Below are positions 1-8,554 of a stretch of DNA of 64,000 nucleotides, one piece after another (within the stretch, counting starts at the first letter, position 1; every line of letters begins with the position of its first letter). The position numbers and the translations under genes were made by a program. The notes under the pieces are model-generated. The model saw nothing but the letters and a program-made list of their open reading frames with translations, had not been told where the DNA came from and made no database searches. The stretch is taken from positions 24,399 to 88,398 of the forward strand of contig NZ_AULT01000027.1 in the NCBI RefSeq assembly GCF_000422425.1, given 5' to 3'. Source of the stretch: Oceanospirillum beijerinckii DSM 7166. GTDB taxonomy: Bacteria; Pseudomonadota; Gammaproteobacteria; Pseudomonadales; Halomonadaceae.

Positions 1-584
1 TCAACCCAATCACGGAAAGACAGCGAGAAGAGTACAAACGCGGTAATCAGTGCCCCTAGACCCAAAGAGATCGGCGTATTGTAAGCACGGCCACCTTCAC
101 TGATCTCACCGGTAATTGCAGCAATACCCGCGCCCAGCAGAATACCCGCTTTGATCGAGTTAGGGATGGCGTTCACCAGCTTAGAGCCTAAACGGGTTAC
201 CCCCATAAACAGGAAGACCGCCGTTACCATTAGCTGCAGCGCAACCAGCGCCTTAATAGCATCCGGTCCCGGCTCAAAGCCACCAATAAACAACAACACG
301 ACAGGGATGGCTGGCGTGATCCAACCAGGCACAAAGGGCACACCTAACAGGTTAGGCAGCATAAAGCCGATACCACAGATTACTACATAAGCCAGCGCCA
401 CATCATAGGGCAGGCCCAGATATTTCTGCAGCAGAGGGATCATGGCCATACCGACCACAAACATCACCATGCCCTGAACAGTTTCAGCCAGCTCCCAGCG
501 ATAGTGAATAAAAGGAAGACGTATTTTAAATGGCCCGGCAGGCCAGTACGGATGTTCATCTCCGTGGTTGCGTTTCAATAGCAC
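1..584 (-). CDS. Multi-spanning membrane permease, DUF3360/NCS2-like, C-terminus cut by window edge
   Basis: The minus-strand reading frame stays open from a GTG at 584 to the left edge, so only the first 194 or so residues are visible. The N-terminus is soluble and carries a WPAGPFKIRLPFIHYRWE stretch, followed by several hydrophobic segments typical of NCS2/SLC26-fold permeases, including GMAMIPLLQKYLGLPYDVA and PNLLGVPFVPGWITPAIPV. I associate this pattern with the uncharacterised DUF3360 membrane family, from memory and without a search. The substrate is unknown. A second GTG lies two codons upstream at 590, but AGG seven bases before 584 favours the inner one. A long gene-poor leader precedes it. 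Confidence 0.6.
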   Translation of the reverse strand, partial: MLLKRNHGDEHPYWPAGPFKIRLPFIHYRWELAETVQGMVMFVVGMAMIPLLQKYLGLPYDVALAYVVICGIGFMLPNLLGVPFVPGWITPAIPVVLLFIGGFEPGPDAIKALVALQLMVTAVFLFMGVTRLGSKLVNAIPNSIKAGILLGAGIAAITGEISEGGRAYNTPISLGLGALITAFVLFSLSFRDWV

Positions 585-1399
585 AGTCACACCTGTTAAT
601 TAAATTTATTGTTGCTAAGCGGCCAAACAAAAACACCTTGCTATAAACCGACGCCTCACTGCGACAGAACAGCAAAGGCTGAGATCACTTGTTTAGCGAT
701 GCATGACGAAGCGAATACCGGGCAACAGTGGCTGCAAGCTTTTACATCTGTTTTGCGTTTATGCCATGTTTGTCCAAGACGCACTTCACATAACCCCTGC
801 CGTTTTATGATTATCGAGTTAGGCAGGCCGCTATGATGGCGTTGTTTTACTGCCTTTTCGCAAACGCAACATATTAGACCTTGGTCCGACAACAAAGTGA
901 CTTTAAAGTCATATATCACCAATTTAAATCAATGACTTAGAGGTCACATTTCAACCTACCAGACGGAAGGCCAGCAACTGCAAGGGCTCAGGCATTTTTG
1001 AACAAACGTTTGAATTATTTTTTTGATCTAAATTGCAGAAAAAACACCCTAATACCAATGTATAAGCATAACTCTTCAGTTTATAAGAAGTGACTAACAA
1101 GTCATTAAAAACAATCAGTTGCAGAGCTTTTACTTCATCATAGCAGCGCAATCTCGAGGTAATACCTGAGCAATATCTCCGCCATAAATCCGCCATAAAC
1201 CTGTCATACAAGCAAGAGCAGAAAAGTCAGCTACATGCCCGAAAAAAACAGCGCCTGAATGACACCGCTCAGACGAATCCCTGCCCCCCTCGGATACCCA
1301 ACAGCCACAAAAACACCATTCAGGCTTTTTTCTGTCGCAGCTGGTGTTATGCTTATGTCATAGACACCTATTAATATCTTAAGAAACAGAGAGTTATAA
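585..1399. other. Gene-poor intergenic region between divergent genes
   Basis: About 815 bases separate the divergent permease and the yfcL-like gene. Open frames here (for example 656-922 and 951-1211 on the minus strand) have no good ribosome binding site, no recognisable motif and unnatural composition, so I do not call genes. The only structure I can support is a long-range inverted repeat at 1253-1325 followed by six T. Promoters for both flanking genes must lie here, but I could not fix clear -35/-10 pairs. Confidence 0.5.
1253..1331 (+). other. Long-range inverted repeat with T-tract, possible terminator or small RNA 3' end
   Basis: GCCTGAATG at 1253-1261 is perfectly complementary to CATTCAGGC at 1317-1325, which runs directly into TTTTTT at 1326-1331. 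The 55-base loop is long for a simple intrinsic terminator. No gene reads into it from the left on this strand, so it may end an untranslated RNA or be chance. Confidence 0.3.
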
Positions 1400-1666
1400 A
1401 TGGACAGCTTCAGTGCTCGTGCTGACCAACTATCCGATACACTGCGCCAGATGGAACACAATGCTGGCGATGATCAACTATTTGCACTGGGATATATCAT
1501 CCCCCAGTTAACTCTGGTAGCCGAATACGTTGAACCGGAAGATGATTTTGATGTGTGCTTTACCCGTTGGTTACATCAAGTCTTTGATGATGACCAGATG
1601 GCTGAGGAAGATCGCCAACAGATATTAGAGCTTTGGCAACAGGCGATCACACTAGCCGACCAGTAA
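1400..1666 (+). CDS. yfcL: YfcL family protein
   Basis: This encodes an 88-residue acidic, helical, soluble protein. The central segment DDQLFALGYIIPQLTLVAE resembles the DDELFASGYLRGHLTLA-type core of E. coli YfcL (about 92 residues), and acidic and helical stretches follow it as in that family. No biochemical function is established. In E. coli yfcL lies near aroC and smrB, whereas here those genes are about 45 kb away. The ATG follows a weak purine-rich GAGAG site. The stop is 40 bases before ppnN on the same strand, so the two may be co-transcribed. The family call is from motif memory. Confidence 0.7.
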   Translation: MDSFSARADQLSDTLRQMEHNAGDDQLFALGYIIPQLTLVAEYVEPEDDFDVCFTRWLHQVFDDDQMAEEDRQQILELWQQAITLADQ

Positions 1667-1706
1667 ATCACAACCGGTTCTCGGCTCCAGGGATAAGGAG
1701 TACAAC

Positions 1707-3086
1707 ATGACAAATACAAACCTAGGTATCGATACTGTCGTCTCCCCGGAAGGCAGTCTGGAAGTTTTATCGCAAAGCGAAGTGAACCGCTTAAAGTCCA
1801 CTTCAGAAAACGGTCAGTATGAACTGTTGCGCGGTTGTGCACTCGCAGTTCTGAACTGCGGCAGCCATACCGATGACAGCAAAGCGATTCTGGAACAGAA
1901 CCGAAACTTCGATATCGAAGTACTGCAGCAAGATCGTGGCGTTAAGCTGAAACTCACTCAAGCACCCGCCAGTGCCTTTGTTGAAGGCCAGATGATTCGT
2001 GGTATTCGTGAACACCTCTCCTCGGTTTTGCGGGATATTGTTTATGTCAGCAATGAAATTGAACATAACGACCGCTTTGATCTGCAGGACTCTGAAGGTA
2101 TTACTAATGCCATCTTTCATATTCTGCGTAACTCGGGCACGTTAAGAGCCAATGAAAAGCCCAGTATCGTCGTCTGCTGGGGTGGACACTCTATCAGCCG
2201 GGAAGAGTACAACTACACCAAAGAAGCGGGCCATGAGATGGGACTGCGCAGACTGAATATCTGCACCGGCTGCGGTCCAGGCGCTATGAAGGGTCCAATG
2301 AAAGGCGCTAATCTGGCTCATGCCAAACAGCGCATTCTCGATGGCCGTTATCTGGGAATCTCAGAACCGGGGATTATCGCGGCTGAGTCACCCAACCCTA
2401 TCGTCAATGAATTGGTCATCATGCCCGATATCGAAAAGCGTCTGGAAGCCTTTGTGCGTACCGGTCACGGTATTGTGGTCTTCCCAGGCGGCGCCGGCAC
2501 TGCAGAAGAGATTCTTTACCTGTTGGGCATTCTGCTCAATCCACAGAATGATGACCAACCCTTCCCGGTGATTTTTACCGGGCCTGCCAGTAGTGCAGAA
2601 TACTGGCAACAACTGGATCAGTTTATCGGCCTGACTCTGGGGGCTAAAGCTCAGAAACGCTACCGTATTATTATTGATGATCCAAAACAGGTAGCTCGTG
2701 AGATGACTGCAGGCATTCAGCGGGTTGAAGAGTTTCGCAGGGCCAATCATGACTCCTTCTATTTTAACTGGCGCTTAAAGATCAGCCCTGAATTCCAGCA
2801 ACCTTTTGACCCCAGCCACGAAAATATGGCGACATTGGATATAAATTTAAATCAAGAAACTCATAAACTTGCCGCTAACTTACGCAGGGTTTTTTCTGGA
2901 ATTGTTGCCGGTAATGTCAAAGCGACAGGCATTACTGCCATTGAGCAATTAGGCCCCTTCCAGATCAATGGTGCAAAAGAAATCATGCAACCACTTGACT
3001 CTCTGTTACAATCGTTTGTTCAACAGCAGAGGATGAAACTGCCTGGAAGTAAGTATAATCCCTGTTATGAGATTGCTCAGCAGTGA
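1707..3086 (+). CDS. ppnN: Pyrimidine/purine nucleotide 5'-monophosphate nucleosidase PpnN
   Basis: A 459-residue protein, close to E. coli PpnN/YgdH (454). This LOG-family enzyme cleaves nucleoside monophosphates into base and ribose 5-phosphate, and in E. coli it is stimulated by (p)ppGpp. The central Rossmann-like domain (about residues 145-330) shows CTGCGPGAMKGPMKGA and the family signature VFPGGAGTAEEIL, which binds phosphate and contributes the catalytic glutamate. N- and C-terminal extensions match the architecture of the long YgdH type rather than the short plant-like LOG proteins. AAGGAG six bases before the ATG gives a strong start. It probably acts in the cytoplasm in nucleotide salvage under starvation. 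Confidence 0.93.
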   Translation: MTNTNLGIDTVVSPEGSLEVLSQSEVNRLKSTSENGQYELLRGCALAVLNCGSHTDDSKAILEQNRNFDIEVLQQDRGVKLKLTQAPASAFVEGQMIRGIREHLSSVLRDIVYVSNEIEHNDRFDLQDSEGITNAIFHILRNSGTLRANEKPSIVVCWGGHSISREEYNYTKEAGHEMGLRRLNICTGCGPGAMKGPMKGANLAHAKQRILDGRYLGISEPGIIAAESPNPIVNELVIMPDIEKRLEAFVRTGHGIVVFPGGAGTAEEILYLLGILLNPQNDDQPFPVIFTGPASSAEYWQQLDQFIGLTLGAKAQKRYRIIIDDPKQVAREMTAGIQRVEEFRRANHDSFYFNWRLKISPEFQQPFDPSHENMATLDINLNQETHKLAANLRRVFSGIVAGNVKATGITAIEQLGPFQINGAKEIMQPLDSLLQSFVQQQRMKLPGSKYNPCYEIAQQ

Positions 3087-3134
3087 TCAGGGCTGTATAT
3101 ACACCTGTTGAGTGCTAAGAATTAGAAGGATCAT

Positions 3135-3156
3135 ATGGCTACCGCGCAGTAGCCAT
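3135..3156 (+). other. Hairpin between ppnN and the small membrane protein gene, containing a 5-codon ORF
   Basis: ATGGCTAC at 3135-3142 and GTAGCCAT at 3149-3156 form a perfect 8-bp stem with a 6-base loop. The stem starts with an ATG that follows AGAAGGA at good spacing and reads five codons (MATAQ) to TAG. It could be a tiny leader ORF, a weak transcript-end structure, or coincidence. Confidence 0.3.
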
Positions 3157-3173
3157 TTGTATTGGGGTCATCA

Positions 3174-3440
3174 ATGGCAGATATGAACAAGCTGAAGCAA
3201 GATGCGCTTCGGCGAAAACAAGAGTTTGAAGATAAACAAAGGGCAGCAGAGTTCCGTAAGCAAAGGGACAGAAGCGTCAAGTCAGGCAGGAAAAAACGTG
3301 AACAAGCTGCTGCTGCCGCAAAACAAAAACAAGGGATGCAGAAGAAAAAGCCTAAAAAGAGTCCAGCCCGTTGGATGGTCGATATTCTGCTTGTGCTGGG
3401 TGCAATGCTTGTGCTGATTATGCTGTTTAACCCCTACTGA
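3174..3440 (+). CDS. Small basic protein with C-terminal membrane anchor, unknown function
   Basis: This 88-residue protein is not one I recognise. Residues 1-65 are strongly charged, with a predicted coiled coil rich in Lys, Arg, Gln and Ala (for example KKREQAAAAAKQKQ). One hydrophobic helix, WMVDILLVLGAMLVLIMLF, reaches almost to the C-terminus, so it looks like a tail-anchored inner-membrane protein with a basic cytoplasmic part that could touch nucleic acid or acidic lipid. The ATG at 3174 is preferred over an in-frame TTG at 3162 because GGGG ends six bases before it. It follows ppnN by 87 bases and is closed by a strong terminator at 3462-3505. Confidence 0.7.
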   Translation: MADMNKLKQDALRRKQEFEDKQRAAEFRKQRDRSVKSGRKKREQAAAAAKQKQGMQKKKPKKSPARWMVDILLVLGAMLVLIMLFNPY

Positions 3441-3461
3441 TCGTTTATCTTCTCTGCCAGA

Positions 3462-3505
3462 CATTGTTGGATAGCAAGCGGTTATCCAACAATGCCTGAC
3501 TTTTT
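3462..3505 (+). terminator. Intrinsic terminator after the ppnN transcript
   Basis: A perfect 12-bp stem (CATTGTTGGATA at 3462-3473 with TATCCAACAATG at 3483-3494) with a 9-base loop is followed by TTTTT at 3501-3505. It lies 22 bases after the small-protein stop. Confidence 0.75.
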
Positions 3506-3661
3506 CTGTACTCACTATGACAAGTTTAGCGCCTACACTTATTCAGTAAGGGAGCTTATTTGCGTCTAATGAAAGTCGATCGAGTAAATTCGTATATTCC
3601 TAATCCATAATCCTATATACCAATACAATGAACTGAATCAAAATAATAAGAAAGTAGCTAC

Positions 3662-3698
3662 AGAATAGGTCCCTAAGTCCTATTAATTCACCTATTCT
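3662..3698 (+). promoter_or_regulatory. Candidate alternative hairpins in the leader of the hybrid kinase gene
   Basis: AGAATAGGT at 3662-3670 can pair perfectly with ACCTATTCT at 3690-3698. Its inner AATAGG can instead pair with an earlier CCTATT at 3679-3684, so the two stems exclude each other. The structure ends 32 bases before the kinase ATG. A regulatory role is inference. Confidence 0.3.
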
Positions 3699-3730
3699 GA
3701 TACGATGTCCGGCGTGACCAAGGGTTCAGC

Positions 3731-6700
3731 ATGGTGCCATTTGACTTATTACTTGCCTCACTAACAGGCTTTCTGGCCTGCGGCCTGATCTTCGTTATCA
3801 AAAGCCGGTTCAAGAACACGCCGCCAACTGACAACGAGCAAGAGATCCATCTTCGGTCTATCCTCGATACAACCGTTGATGGCATCATATGTATTGACCA
3901 ACAAGGCATTATTATTCGCTTTAACCCCTCAGCTGAGCGCTTGTTTGGTTATTCCAGTCAGGAAGTGATAGGCACCAACATCTCTATGCTGATGCCCGAA
4001 CCCTACCGCAGCCAACATGATGGCTTTCTGAAAAATCATCTAAATAAACGCAGTGAAACAGATGCATCCAGCCGCGCTGTAGGTTTAGGTCGAGAAGTAG
4101 TGGGACTCAAAAAAACAGGGGAAACCTTTCCCTTGTATCTGGCCGTAAGTGAGGTCATCACCGAGCAGAAAATTTTCTATACCGGTATCGTCAGGGATCT
4201 GACAGAAGAAAAGCGCAACAAGCATGCCCTGCAGGAAAAAACCGATTACTTTAACGCCCTGATCAATAACTCCTCAGAGTTACTGGCAATACTCGACTTG
4301 GAAGGCAGGGTTATCGTTGCTAACCAGATTGCACTGAATATCGCCCAGCAAAGCCTGGAGAATTTGAAAGATACCTATTTCTGGCAAGGGCCTTGGTGGC
4401 AACACGACCACAAACAGCAGCTTAGGGTCAAACAGGCTCTGGATAAAGCTGCAAAAGGTATCAGCTCCCATTTTGAAGTTACCCATAAAGATCAACTGGG
4501 CCGAACGCTTTACATCGACTTCAAACTCACACCTATTTTCAATAACCAAGGCAAGGTTACTTTGCTGTTACCGGAAGGTACGGATATCACACAGCTAAAA
4601 GAAGCTGAAGGTAAACTGTTTCATGCCCTGGATGAACAAGATGCGATTCTGAACAGCCAACCCAGTGGCGTCATCAAACTCAGTGCAGGTGGCACCTTGC
4701 TGTACGCCAATCAGGGTTTTAGGGACCTCTATGACTTCCCCGCCACACTGGTTCAGGCTGGTCGTCCTATTCGGGATATTTTTCACTTTATGGCTAACAG
4801 GGGAGACTTAGGAGCAGGGGAAGAAGATCGCTTGGTCGAACAGGCACTAGCCAATCTGGAACAGCATAAGAACTCCAGCTACCAGCGCAGCCTGGCAAAT
4901 GGTCGGGTATTGGAGATATTCTGCAATGAAATCTCTGATAAGGGCAGGATTTTGACTATTGTCGATATCACCCAAAAAAATCAGGCCCAGAAGCAGATGT
5001 TTTCCCTGATGGAGTCCAGTCCTGTCGGTGCCGCAGTCGTCAGAGAGAATGGTGAACTGGCCTACTGTAACCAAGCCTTACTTGATCTACTCAGTTATTC
5101 TTCAGAAGAGCTGCTAGGGCACAAAGCAGTCAACCTGTTTACTGACAGCTGCGATCTTTCTGATCTGATGCAGCGCCTGGAAGACAGTGATCAACGGCTC
5201 GATATCGATACCAAACTCAAAACCCGTGACGGCACTCAGCTTTGGGGAGAGCTATCGATTTATAAAACTGAGTATGATGATAAACCGGCCTATTTTGCCT
5301 GGCTATATGATATTACTCAGCGCAAAGAAGCCGAACAGACTCTTGCACAGGCAAAAGAAGCTGCCGATAACGCCAATCAGATGAAGAGTGATTTCCTGGC
5401 CAATATGAGCCATGAGATCCGTACGCCAATGAATGCCATCATAGGTTTAAGCCAGCTGGCCTACGAGAGCGATCCCGACTCAATCCAGGCTAACTACCTG
5501 GATACAATTCATCAGTCAGCCAAAGGCCTGTTGGGTATTATTAATGATATTCTCGATTTCTCGAAAATCGAAGCCGGTAAGTTAGATATTGAAGCATCTC
5601 CCTTTGATCTGGATGAGGTGATCGAATATCTGGCCCGTTTGCTCAGTTTAAAAGCTGACGAGAAAGGCCTGGAACTATTGTTTTCTTTCCCTACCGATAT
5701 CCCACGTTTGTTGATTGGCGATTCTCTGCGCCTGAGCCAAATTCTACTCAACCTCTGTACCAATGCGATTAAGTTTACCGACTATGGCGAAGTGCTGGTC
5801 CAATCCAAAGTAGAAATGATTGATTCAGATAATATTCTTTTGCATTTTGAAGTGAAGGATACAGGCATTGGCATGTCACAAGAGCAGATTAACGGCTTGT
5901 TTAAACCCTTTACTCAAGCGGATGCCTCCACTACCCGTCGCTTTGGAGGTACAGGTCTGGGGCTGGCCATATCCAAACATTTAGTTGAACGGATGGGCGG
6001 CCAGCTCAATGTGACCAGCCAGCCAGGTCTGGGCAGCTGCTTTCATTTCAGTATTCAATGCCAGAAACAGCCCGATAGCCAACAGAAAAACATGTTGCTG
6101 AAGGATGTGAATAATCTGAGAGTACTGGTGGCCGACGACAATCAACATGCCAGAGAAATTACCGGTTCGATAATCACTAGTTTTGGTTTTCAGGTGGACT
6201 ATGCCCACAATGGCAGCCAGGCTCTCTCAATGCTGACCCAGTCTGATCCCTGCTATGATCTAGCGGTGATCGACTGGCAGATGCCTGACCTGGAAGGGAC
6301 TGAACTAATTCAGCGCTACCAGGAAACACCCCAGGAAAAACATACCCTTTGTATTCTGGTCACCGCCCATGGTCGCCACTCTTTTGGCTGGTTGCGCAAA
6401 CAACCCGGTGTTGCAGATTTGATTCTAAAACCCATTAATGCGTCCCTACTCTTGGACAGCATGGCAAACCTTCTTGGTGCCGGTCGGATTTATCACACCA
6501 ACAAGCAAAGCCATATTCAGGATTACTGCCAACAGCTGACCCAAATTGCAGGGGCCCGTGTGCTTGTTGCAGAAGATAATCTGATCAATCAGCAAGTGGC
6601 TCAGGAATTACTCGAAAAGCGAGGGATGCGGGTCACCCTGGCTAACAATGGCTGGGAAGCGATTGAGTACCTAAAGGAAGAAACCTTTGATCTGATGCTA

Positions 6701-7384
6701 TGTGATATTCAGATGCCCATTATGGATGGCTATCAGGCTACCGCGCAGATTCGGCAGCAATTAGCCCTGACAGAGCTTCCCATAGTCGCCATGACTGCTA
6801 ATGCTATGACAGGTGATAAAGAACGCTGTCTGAAAGCAGGTATGAATGAGCATATAAGCAAACCTGTAGACCCGGATATTCTAACGGAAAGCCTGATCCG
6901 CTGGATAAAACCCCGCGCCGGAGTTCATCCTGCTATTCAACAAGATACGCCACCTTCAAAAGCCAGTACAGCTATCGATTGCGAGATCAACGGAGTTGAA
7001 AAAAGCACAACCGAACGACCAGGTATACAGGGCTGGCTGGCCGATATTCCGGGCTGTAATCTGGCACAGGCATTACACAAATTAAATGATGACCCTGAGT
7101 TGATGGAGGATCTCTTACAGGACTTTCTCATCAATTATCATGATGTACTGCCAACGTTGCAAAATATTCTGGACACTATGCCAGATGCAGAACATAGCCT
7201 GCGCTTGATCCATACACTAAAGGGGCTGATGGGAACCTTTGCCTTTACCGAAGCCGAAGCTGCAGCGATTGAGTTAGAACAGGCCATGAAAGCAGATAAC
7301 AGTGCTGCCAGCCAACAAGCCTATCAGGCCCTGCATAAGGCGTTGGCCCCAATACAAGAGTATCTGTTACAACATCTGTCCTAG
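3731..7384 (+). CDS. Multi-PAS hybrid sensor histidine kinase with two receivers and Hpt
   Basis: This 1217-residue protein has one N-terminal membrane helix (about 5-25) and no periplasmic domain. About four PAS-like segments follow (around 40-160, 170-295, 300-415 and 425-545). The HisKA H-box SHEIRTPMN has phospho-acceptor His561. The ATPase N, G1 and G2 boxes read [16 protein letters not shown] and GGTGLGLAI. The first receiver has acceptor Asp848 (IDWQMPD) and the second Asp992 ([10 protein letters not shown]). A C-terminal Hpt has His1161 in HTLKGLMG. All catalytic positions look intact, so a full four-step phosphorelay is possible. The output regulator is not encoded nearby. Cytoplasmic PAS domains suggest sensing of redox, a ligand or an internal signal. 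It converges with cobD, leaving 11 bases between stops. Confidence 0.92.
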   Translation: MVPFDLLLASLTGFLACGLIFVIKSRFKNTPPTDNEQEIHLRSILDTTVDGIICIDQQGIIIRFNPSAERLFGYSSQEVIGTNISMLMPEPYRSQHDGFLKNHLNKRSETDASSRAVGLGREVVGLKKTGETFPLYLAVSEVITEQKIFYTGIVRDLTEEKRNKHALQEKTDYFNALINNSSELLAILDLEGRVIVANQIALNIAQQSLENLKDTYFWQGPWWQHDHKQQLRVKQALDKAAKGISSHFEVTHKDQLGRTLYIDFKLTPIFNNQGKVTLLLPEGTDITQLKEAEGKLFHALDEQDAILNSQPSGVIKLSAGGTLLYANQGFRDLYDFPATLVQAGRPIRDIFHFMANRGDLGAGEEDRLVEQALANLEQHKNSSYQRSLANGRVLEIFCNEISDKGRILTIVDITQKNQAQKQMFSLMESSPVGAAVVRENGELAYCNQALLDLLSYSSEELLGHKAVNLFTDSCDLSDLMQRLEDSDQRLDIDTKLKTRDGTQLWGELSIYKTEYDDKPAYFAWLYDITQRKEAEQTLAQAKEAADNANQMKSDFLANMSHEIRTPMNAIIGLSQLAYESDPDSIQANYLDTIHQSAKGLLGIINDILDFSKIEAGKLDIEASPFDLDEVIEYLARLLSLKADEKGLELLFSFPTDIPRLLIGDSLRLSQILLNLCTNAIKFTDYGEVLVQSKVEMIDSDNILLHFEVKDTGIGMSQEQINGLFKPFTQADASTTRRFGGTGLGLAISKHLVERMGGQLNVTSQPGLGSCFHFSIQCQKQPDSQQKNMLLKDVNNLRVLVADDNQHAREITGSIITSFGFQVDYAHNGSQALSMLTQSDPCYDLAVIDWQMPDLEGTELIQRYQETPQEKHTLCILVTAHGRHSFGWLRKQPGVADLILKPINASLLLDSMANLLGAGRIYHTNKQSHIQDYCQQLTQIAGARVLVAEDNLINQQVAQELLEKRGMRVTLANNGWEAIEYLKEETFDLMLCDIQMPIMDGYQATAQIRQQLALTELPIVAMTANAMTGDKERCLKAGMNEHISKPVDPDILTESLIRWIKPRAGVHPAIQQDTPPSKASTAIDCEINGVEKSTTERPGIQGWLADIPGCNLAQALHKLNDDPELMEDLLQDFLINYHDVLPTLQNILDTMPDAEHSLRLIHTLKGLMGTFAFTEAEAAAIELEQAMKADNSAASQQAYQALHKALAPIQEYLLQHLS

Positions 7385-7395
7385 CAGCACAGGTC

Positions 7396-8457
7396 TTATA
7401 ACCATAATCTTCTCTTTAAGCTTTGGTTTAAGCTCTGATCTAATGCCTGTACTAAACGTCCTAGCGCCTGAGGGTTATCTGCCAGGCCAAAGCGCAGCCA
7501 GGAGCTTTGAGAAAAGTATCTCACCCAGATTCCCTGCTGCGCCAGTTGTTGTTGCAATTGATAAGCAGCAGGATGATAACAAGTGTAAAACAATGGGGTA
7601 TAACCTATAGACCTGCCCTGTGGCTCAAACAACCTATCCAGTTGCAACCTCTGCTGATTCATATGCAGGCTTAGCGTTGCCCTTGCACGATAGTGCCACT
7701 CCCGGTCCAGTAACAATTGTTGTGTCAGATAAGCGCTGACACCGTTCATATGCCAGGGTCCTAATCCCTGACGAATTGTGTCCAGCAACGCTTGCTGACA
7801 TAAAACAAAACCACTGCGAATACCGGCCAGACCAAAAAACTTTCCAATTGAACGTAGCACAATCAGCCCATCTAGCTGAGCCTTTACCGTTAAAGAACTC
7901 TCAGCCTGATCCTGCTCTGATAAAGCATCCATAAAGGCTTCATCCACAATTAACCAGCCATTACGGCTCGCCAATCTCTGTTGCAGTGTGAGTAGACGCG
8001 CTTGAGGATATCGCTGCCCACCAGGATTATTGGGATTAATCACAACAACGACATCATACGTCTCTGCCGCTTGCTCCAACTCATCATCACAGTAAGTCAT
8101 CACCTTGTGACCGGCTTTTAACCAGCACCAGGCGTGCTCCTGATACCCGACCTCAGGCACAGCAACACAAGCGTTCTGCCTTAATTTAGGCAAGAGCTCA
8201 ATAATCTGTTGGGAACCACTGACCGGCCAAAGCGATTCCTGCTGATAATACTCAGCCGCAGCGGTCAGCAGAGCAGAGTAGTCTTCAGGCAGGCGAGTGA
8301 AACAGTCTATGGGAATCTGCGGGATTGGCCAGGGTTGAGGGTTTAATCCTGCCGATAGGTCTAACCAATCATCCGGGGAAATATCGCTGTGCAGAGCTTT
8401 TGCCCGTGCCAGATCACCACCGTGTTGTGGTGGTGACTGCCAGTTAAGTGTTTTCAT
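7396..8457 (-). CDS. cobD: L-threonine-O-3-phosphate decarboxylase (CobD; CobC in Pseudomonas naming)
   Basis: A 353-residue PLP-dependent enzyme of the class I/II aminotransferase fold. It makes (R)-1-amino-2-propanol phosphate, the linker of the cobalamin nucleotide loop. Visible motifs are NPNNPGG (cofactor and substrate loop), the Asp of VDEAFMD, and the PLP lysine region RSIGKFFGLAGIRSGF. An N-terminal HGGDLARA stretch matches the family start. The gene lies downstream of cbiB on the same strand, and CbiB uses the aminopropanol-phosphate product, so the pair is a functional unit although a 97-base gap separates them. Confidence 0.9.
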   Translation of the reverse strand: MKTLNWQSPPQHGGDLARAKALHSDISPDDWLDLSAGLNPQPWPIPQIPIDCFTRLPEDYSALLTAAAEYYQQESLWPVSGSQQIIELLPKLRQNACVAVPEVGYQEHAWCWLKAGHKVMTYCDDELEQAAETYDVVVVINPNNPGGQRYPQARLLTLQQRLASRNGWLIVDEAFMDALSEQDQAESSLTVKAQLDGLIVLRSIGKFFGLAGIRSGFVLCQQALLDTIRQGLGPWHMNGVSAYLTQQLLLDREWHYRARATLSLHMNQQRLQLDRLFEPQGRSIGYTPLFYTCYHPAAYQLQQQLAQQGIWVRYFSQSSWLRFGLADNPQALGRLVQALDQSLNQSLKRRLWL

Positions 8458-8554
8458 TCAGTTATTTCATTAAAGGATTATCACAGTGGCTTGCTTATTC
8501 AGGGCTCTATTAGGTTTTATCAGAAGCTTGATAAAAAAACTTGATGATAAAACA

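Noticed and set aside
656..1211. Two minus-strand open frames in the left intergenic gap
   Set aside because: Cys/His-rich, unnatural composition, no ribosome binding site and no recognisable domain.
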